DNA from: an uncultured Gammaproteobacteria bacterium | GTDB taxonomy: Bacteria > Pseudomonadota > Gammaproteobacteria > Steroidobacterales > GCA-2729495 | Reading direction: 5' to 3' | NCBI GenBank assembly: GCA_937921935.1 | Contig: CAKZWQ010000016.1 | Coordinates: 57,399-121,398, forward strand | DNA length: 64,000 nucleotides | Part shown: piece by piece, positions 60,545 through 64,000 of the stretch | How positions within the stretch are numbered: the stretch's first letter is position 1 | Layout of the letters: each line of letters begins with the position of its first letter | The notes under the pieces: generated by a model | Seen by the model: the letters and a program-made list of their open reading frames with translations, nothing else | What the model was told of the DNA's origin: nothing | Database searches by the model: none | Position numbers and translations under genes: made by a program

Positions 60545-61975
60545 TCAGGCCCTCGCCCTGCCGTGCTCCGCCAGGTAGCGCCGGCGAGTGAAGCCGGCCA
60601 GCAACAACACGGGCAGGCCAAACAGGGCGGGCACCACGGCCGTCGCATAGGTCAGGCCCTGCGCCCCGAAGATAAAGTCCGACAGCAATCCGACCGCCGT
60701 GGGGCCGATGAGCAGTCCGCCGAGGCTGGTAATCATGTAGAAGATGGCGGTGAACTGGCCCCGCATGGTCGCCGGCGCGATATTCAGCATGGCAATCGGT
60801 GCCGAGGCCGACACAGTGGACATGCCCACCAGGTTGAACAGCCACACGGCAAAGGCAAGTTCGCCGCTGGGCATCAGCGGCGAAGCGATGCCGAACAGGA
60901 TCAGCAATAGGCTGCCGGCCTGCATCACGCGCACCGGACCATCCATGGCGCCTCTTTTTAACAGGCGATCGCAGATCCAACCCGCTGTGTTCACGGTGAT
61001 CGGGCCAATGATGATCAGGGCCAGGCCGCTCCACAGCGCGTATTTCTGCAGGGGCCAGTCCCAGGTGCGCATGTACATAGCGGCGAAGAAGCTCTGGCTG
61101 TAGGCCACCGTGGTCATCACCAGGGGGAAAGCCACGAAACTGAGATAGGTGCCGCGCCGCTGCCACAGATAAGCCAGCGTGCTCGTCATGGTCGCGCCGG
61201 TGGACGCAGCCGCACGTTCCTGGCGCGCCGGTTCGCGCGCGATTAACAGCAACAGGGCAAGTAACAACCCGGGCAGGCCGACTACCACAAAGGTGAATTG
61301 CCAGGCCTGCACTTCGCCCAGCAACGGTAACTCCAGTTTTTCCATGGAGGCGGCCCAGGCCAGGATAGCCGCGCCGCCCAGGGCCGCGAGTCCGGCGCCG
61401 ATGGATTGTGCGCCGGTAAAAAAGGCGATGGGTCGCCCGCGGCGTTCGGGTGGGAAACTGTCCGAAATCATGGACAGGGCGCAGGGGTTCAGGGTGGCTT
61501 CGCCCACACCGACACCGACCCGCGCAAGGAATAACTGCCCGTAGCTGCGGGCCAGGGCCGAGGCGGCTGTGGCCATGGACCACAGCGCCACACCGCTGCC
61601 GAGAATCAGGGTGCGCCGGCCACGATCTGCCAGCCAGCCCAGGGGCAGGCCGGCCACACCATAGAGCACCGCGAAGGCGGGGCCGATGAGCAGGGCCATC
61701 TGGGTGTCAGTCAGCCCCAGGTCGGCCTTGATGGGTTCCACCAGCAGGCTGAGGATGTAGCGGTCGACGAAATTGAATACGTAGGCCACGGTGAGTAGCA
61801 CCACCGTGTACCAGGCGTAACGCGCCCGGGGATAATCCGGTGCGTTAATCTTCGCCGTCCCAGTAGTCGATGTGCTGATCAGCCCAGGAGAGGGCGTTGG
61901 TGAAGCCCGTCTTGGTGGCGTGGAAGGCGTTGATCTTGTTGGAATCCGGGTAGTAGCAAATCTCCGGGCTGTCAT
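60545..61975 (-). CDS. MFS transporter, spinster-like
   Basis: The product is a twelve-helix major facilitator protein. Conserved MFS motifs are VDRYILSLLVEPIKADLGLTD around the first loop, GLPLGWLADRGRRTLILGSG (loop 2-3) and FLARVGVGVGEATLNP (TM4), as in the spinster-like group. The start is a problem: the only ATG in frame before the first helix is at 61975, which overlaps the upstream cupin gene by 131 bases; similarity begins near 61830, and an ATT or CTG start there is possible. It lies between the cupin and UbiD genes on the same strand. The substrate is unknown, perhaps an aromatic or carboxylic acid. Confidence 0.85.
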   Translation of the reverse strand: MTARRFATTRIPTRSTPSTPPRRASPTPSPGLISTSTTGTAKINAPDYPRARYAWYTVVLLTVAYVFNFVDRYILSLLVEPIKADLGLTDTQMALLIGPAFAVLYGVAGLPLGWLADRGRRTLILGSGVALWSMATAASALARSYGQLFLARVGVGVGEATLNPCALSMISDSFPPERRGRPIAFFTGAQSIGAGLAALGGAAILAWAASMEKLELPLLGEVQAWQFTFVVVGLPGLLLALLLLIAREPARQERAAASTGATMTSTLAYLWQRRGTYLSFVAFPLVMTTVAYSQSFFAAMYMRTWDWPLQKYALWSGLALIIIGPITVNTAGWICDRLLKRGAMDGPVRVMQAGSLLLILFGIASPLMPSGELAFAVWLFNLVGMSTVSASAPIAMLNIAPATMRGQFTAIFYMITSLGGLLIGPTAVGLLSDFIFGAQGLTYATAVVPALFGLPVLLLAGFTRRRYLAEHGRARA

Positions 61976-62327
61976 TGGAGCTCAGGGCAAGATATTTCAG
62001 CGTGGCTTCAGAGGTATTGATGATCTGGTGGGCGCGGTCGGGGCCCGGCGGTGTGAAAATGACATCACCCGTCGTGATGGGGTACTCGGCATCGGCATAA
62101 CGCAGCGTGCCTTCACCTTCCAGCACGATGAAAGCCTCTTCCGCGACGTGGTGACCGTGATACGGCCAGGCGCGCTTGCCCGGTTCAAGCACTACCAGGC
62201 CGCAACCCATTTTCTGCATGCCTAAAGGCGCGCCGATGCGCCCAAGGCGGGCAGAAAATTTCTCACCATGACCAAAGTCGTTCAGTTCCAGCTCATTGAG
62301 ATTAATGATCGGTGGTTTTTCGCTCAT
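61845..62327 (-). CDS. Cupin-domain protein
   Basis: The 160-residue product has a single cupin barrel (about 45-125). PGKRAWPYHGHHVAEEAFIV near 49-68 holds the two His and the Glu of motif 1, and GDVIFTPPGPDRAHQI near 87-102 holds the His of motif 2, so a metal site is complete. Family members are dioxygenases, isomerases or sugar binders. It is the first gene of the cupin-MFS-UbiD run on the minus strand. No signal peptide is seen, so it is cytosolic, unlike the UbiD protein. Confidence 0.9.
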   Translation of the reverse strand: MSEKPPIINLNELELNDFGHGEKFSARLGRIGAPLGMQKMGCGLVVLEPGKRAWPYHGHHVAEEAFIVLEGEGTLRYADAEYPITTGDVIFTPPGPDRAHQIINTSEATLKYLALSSNDSPEICYYPDSNKINAFHATKTGFTNALSWADQHIDYWDGED

Positions 62328-62417
62328 CTATGAAGCCTCCATCAGCGTCAGTTCCCGAGGCCTCGGGTAACTCCGCACGCGACCATAACAGCCGCGTCGC
62401 TGGGCTTGCCAGACGAA

Positions 62418-62564
62418 TCAGTCTTTATCCGGTTGCCGGCTCGGGGGCGCATCCTCACGCCGGTCGTCCTGCTTCACGCGTTTGCGATCGTACTTGCTGC
62501 GATCCTTCTGCGGCCCGGACTTGCGCAGGATATCCGGTGGCGGTGGCATGGTCTTTTTGCCCAT
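62418..62564 (-). CDS. Small basic protein, 48 residues
   Basis: The frame encodes 48 residues: MGKKTMPPPPDILRKSGPQK followed by a very basic and charged stretch and a short PPSRQPDKD end. It has no hydrophobic part. Small basic proteins with a PPPPDILRKSGP-like start seem familiar from gammaproteobacterial genomes, but I cannot name a family. No clear Shine-Dalgarno precedes the ATG at 62564; a second ATG lies at 62549. It is divergent from the SLC13 gene (71 bases between starts). Confidence 0.5.
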   Translation of the reverse strand: MGKKTMPPPPDILRKSGPQKDRSKYDRKRVKQDDRREDAPPSRQPDKD

Positions 62565-62635
62565 GGGCTGATTCTAGCGCCGGGCATCAGCTGACATGGC
62601 ATCATCGCGCTTCACTTGGAGGGAGTTTGCGATCT

Positions 62636-64000
62636 GTGACCACTGACCAGACGATCCTGTTTGCGCTGCTGGGCCTGGTATTCGTGTTCCTGGTCTGGGG
62701 CCGCTGGCGCTATGACCTGGTGGCTTTTGTCGCCCTGCTGGCTGCCTTGCTGACTGGCATCGTGCCCATGGACCAGGCTTTCTCCGGCTTTGGTCATCCG
62801 GCCACGGTGATCATCGCCCTGGTGCTGATTGTCAGTCGCGGCCTGGCCAACTCCGGCGCCATCGAATTGCTGGCGCGCTATGTGGTGGACAGCACGCGCA
62901 AACTGGGTACGCACATCGCCATCATCGGCACCCTGTCGGCGGCCTTGTCGGCGGTAATGAACAATGTGGCTGCCCTGGCGCTCCTCATGCCCCTTGATCT
63001 GCAGGCGGCGGCGAAGTCCGGGCGCAGTCCGTCCCTGACCCTGATGCCCCTGTCTTTTGCTTCCATTCTCGGCGGCATGATTACTCTCATCGGCACACCG
63101 CCCAATATCATCATTGCAAAATTCCGCGGTGATGCTCTTGGTGAGCCCTATCGCATGTTCGACTTTGCCCCGGTGGGTCTGACCTGTGCCATCGTCGGCG
63201 TACTCTACGTGACCCTCATCGGCTGGCGCCTGTTGCCGGCCGATCGTCGGAACAGTGATGCGGGCAAGGCCCTGTTCGACCTGGCTAGCTATATTGCCGA
63301 GGTGCGGGTGCCGAAAGAGTCCGCCGCCATCGGCAAGCGCGTGCTTGAACTGGAAGAGGAGGCCGCCAAGGTTGACGTGGGAATTGTCGGCCTGATTCGC
63401 CACGGTCAGCGCATGGCCGGCTTTGCCCGCAATGTTCAGATCAAGGCCGGCGACATCCTGGTGGTGGAAGCCCGCCCGGAGCAGATTGAGGAACTGATCG
63501 GTACCCTGAACGTGGAATACGTCAGCGCCGGGACCAGCGCACTGGAAGCCGGGGACCTGACACTGGTTGAGGCCGTCGTGCCAGAACTATCACCCCTGGC
63601 CGGCCGCACGAGCCAGTCCATGCGCCTGCTCTATCGCTACGGGGTTGCCCTGGTGGGGGTGTCGCGAGAAGGCCAGCCCTTCCGCGAGCGGGTGCGGGGG
63701 CTGAACTTGAGGGCTGGCGATGTGCTGTTGTTGCTGGGTTCTGAAGGACGCATTAACGATGCCATCAGCCGCCTAAAATGCCTGCCCCTGAAAGATCGCG
63801 GCCAGCGCGTGATCCAACGCGACAAGGCCTGGTTGGCTGTGGGGATTTTCGCCCTGGCCATTGGCCTGGCCGCCACGGGGGTGATCTATTTGTCCGTGGC
63901 CCTGGGTTGCGTGGTCGCGGCCATGGCCTTTACCAATATTGTGCCCCTGCGTGACGTTTACGACTCTATTGAGTGGCCCGTCATTGTGCTTCTGGGCAGC
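62636..64000 (+). CDS. SLC13-family permease with TrkA-C domains, 3' end cut
   Basis: From the GTG at 62636 the frame stays open to the window end, at least 455 residues. Helices near 5-25, 28-50, 55-75, 92-115, 130-160 and 180-200 belong to the citrate/sulfate-like SLC13 fold, with SAVMNNVAALALLMPL near 103-118 and TLIGTPPNIIIAKFRG near 151-166 (the Na+/substrate-loop signature). Two TrkA-C (RCK-C) domains follow between about 215 and 380, then more helices begin. GGAGGG lies about 10 bases before the GTG. The substrate may be sulfate, dicarboxylates or another anion. Confidence 0.9.
   Translation, partial: MTTDQTILFALLGLVFVFLVWGRWRYDLVAFVALLAALLTGIVPMDQAFSGFGHPATVIIALVLIVSRGLANSGAIELLARYVVDSTRKLGTHIAIIGTLSAALSAVMNNVAALALLMPLDLQAAAKSGRSPSLTLMPLSFASILGGMITLIGTPPNIIIAKFRGDALGEPYRMFDFAPVGLTCAIVGVLYVTLIGWRLLPADRRNSDAGKALFDLASYIAEVRVPKESAAIGKRVLELEEEAAKVDVGIVGLIRHGQRMAGFARNVQIKAGDILVVEARPEQIEELIGTLNVEYVSAGTSALEAGDLTLVEAVVPELSPLAGRTSQSMRLLYRYGVALVGVSREGQPFRERVRGLNLRAGDVLLLLGSEGRINDAISRLKCLPLKDRGQRVIQRDKAWLAVGIFALAIGLAATGVIYLSVALGCVVAAMAFTNIVPLRDVYDSIEWPVIVLLGS

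Noticed and set aside
60354..61583. 409-codon minus-strand frame overlapping the MFS gene in another register
   Set aside because: The MFS reading gives twelve helices and family motifs; this one gives Arg/Pro/His-rich sequence typical of frame shadows.
62612..63403. 263-codon minus-strand frame opposite the SLC13 gene
   Set aside because: The plus strand encodes SLC13 helices and signature; the opposite frame is His/Gln-rich shadow sequence.
1..64000. CRISPR arrays, insertion sequences, phage genes
   Set aside because: I looked for regularly spaced repeats, transposase or integrase motifs, and phage structural genes and saw none.

Overview
The window is GC-rich, densely coded chromosomal DNA from a gammaproteobacterium, probably a free-living aerobe. 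The evidence is gene order rather than any single gene: coq7 next to a crp-type regulator, rplM-rpsI, a zapB-like gene-zapA-6S RNA-fau, ygfB-pepP-ubiH-ubiI, and a glycine-riboswitch-controlled gcvT-gcvH-gcvPA-gcvPB with split P protein. The genus cannot be told from this sequence. I saw no insertion sequence, prophage or CRISPR array.

Layout. 0-12 kb is housekeeping: crp (cut by the left edge), coq7, L13/S9, tRNA-Gln(CUG), a palindrome-rich non-coding stretch, rpiA, a lysine/arginine-only histone-like gene, fau, 6S RNA, zapA and its coiled-coil partner. A plus-strand operon follows: UPF0149, pepP, ubiH, ubiI, a 7TM inactive transglutaminase and an ATP-grasp glutamate-ligase-like gene. 12-21.4 kb is one tightly packed plus-strand run behind a tandem glycine riboswitch: the glycine cleavage genes, a PfkB kinase, a tandem HtrA protein built like the eukaryotic Nma111/Ynm3 proteases, and an M23 peptidase. 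21-32 kb holds an exported NmrA-like protein, DUF423, an aldo/keto reductase, a LEA-type lipoprotein, an unknown helical protein, a TlpA-like lipoprotein, an EAL phosphodiesterase with a degenerate GGDEF domain, a beta-propeller protein and an RND exporter with a periplasmic acidic repeat.

32-45 kb contains the assimilatory sulfite reductase operon (DUF2849-cysI-DUF934), a MarR regulator divergent from an ABC exporter, and a TetR-MFP-RND efflux operon with a clear operator palindrome. At 45.2-45.9 kb lies a decayed gene that once joined a J-domain, a zinc ribbon and a PilZ domain. 46-50.6 kb carries redox and stress genes: glutathione peroxidase, macro domain, TraB family, FrnE-type DsbA, a lipoprotein and a redoxin.

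50.6-62.4 kb looks like an accessory metabolic region: two MFS transporters, an LLM flavin oxidoreductase, a cupin, a UbiD-family decarboxylase and a DUF1838 protein that both carry twin-arginine signals, a secreted NTF2-like protein, an unrecognised 247-residue protein, PPK2, and a fossil of a di-heme cytochrome c peroxidase. The window ends inside an SLC13 permease gene.

The most interesting items are the exported UbiD with its cupin-MFS operon, the bacterial Nma111-like protease under apparent glycine riboswitch control, the broken J-domain/PilZ gene, and the peroxidase fossil. All functional calls are read from the sequence and from remembered family features; no database search was run.
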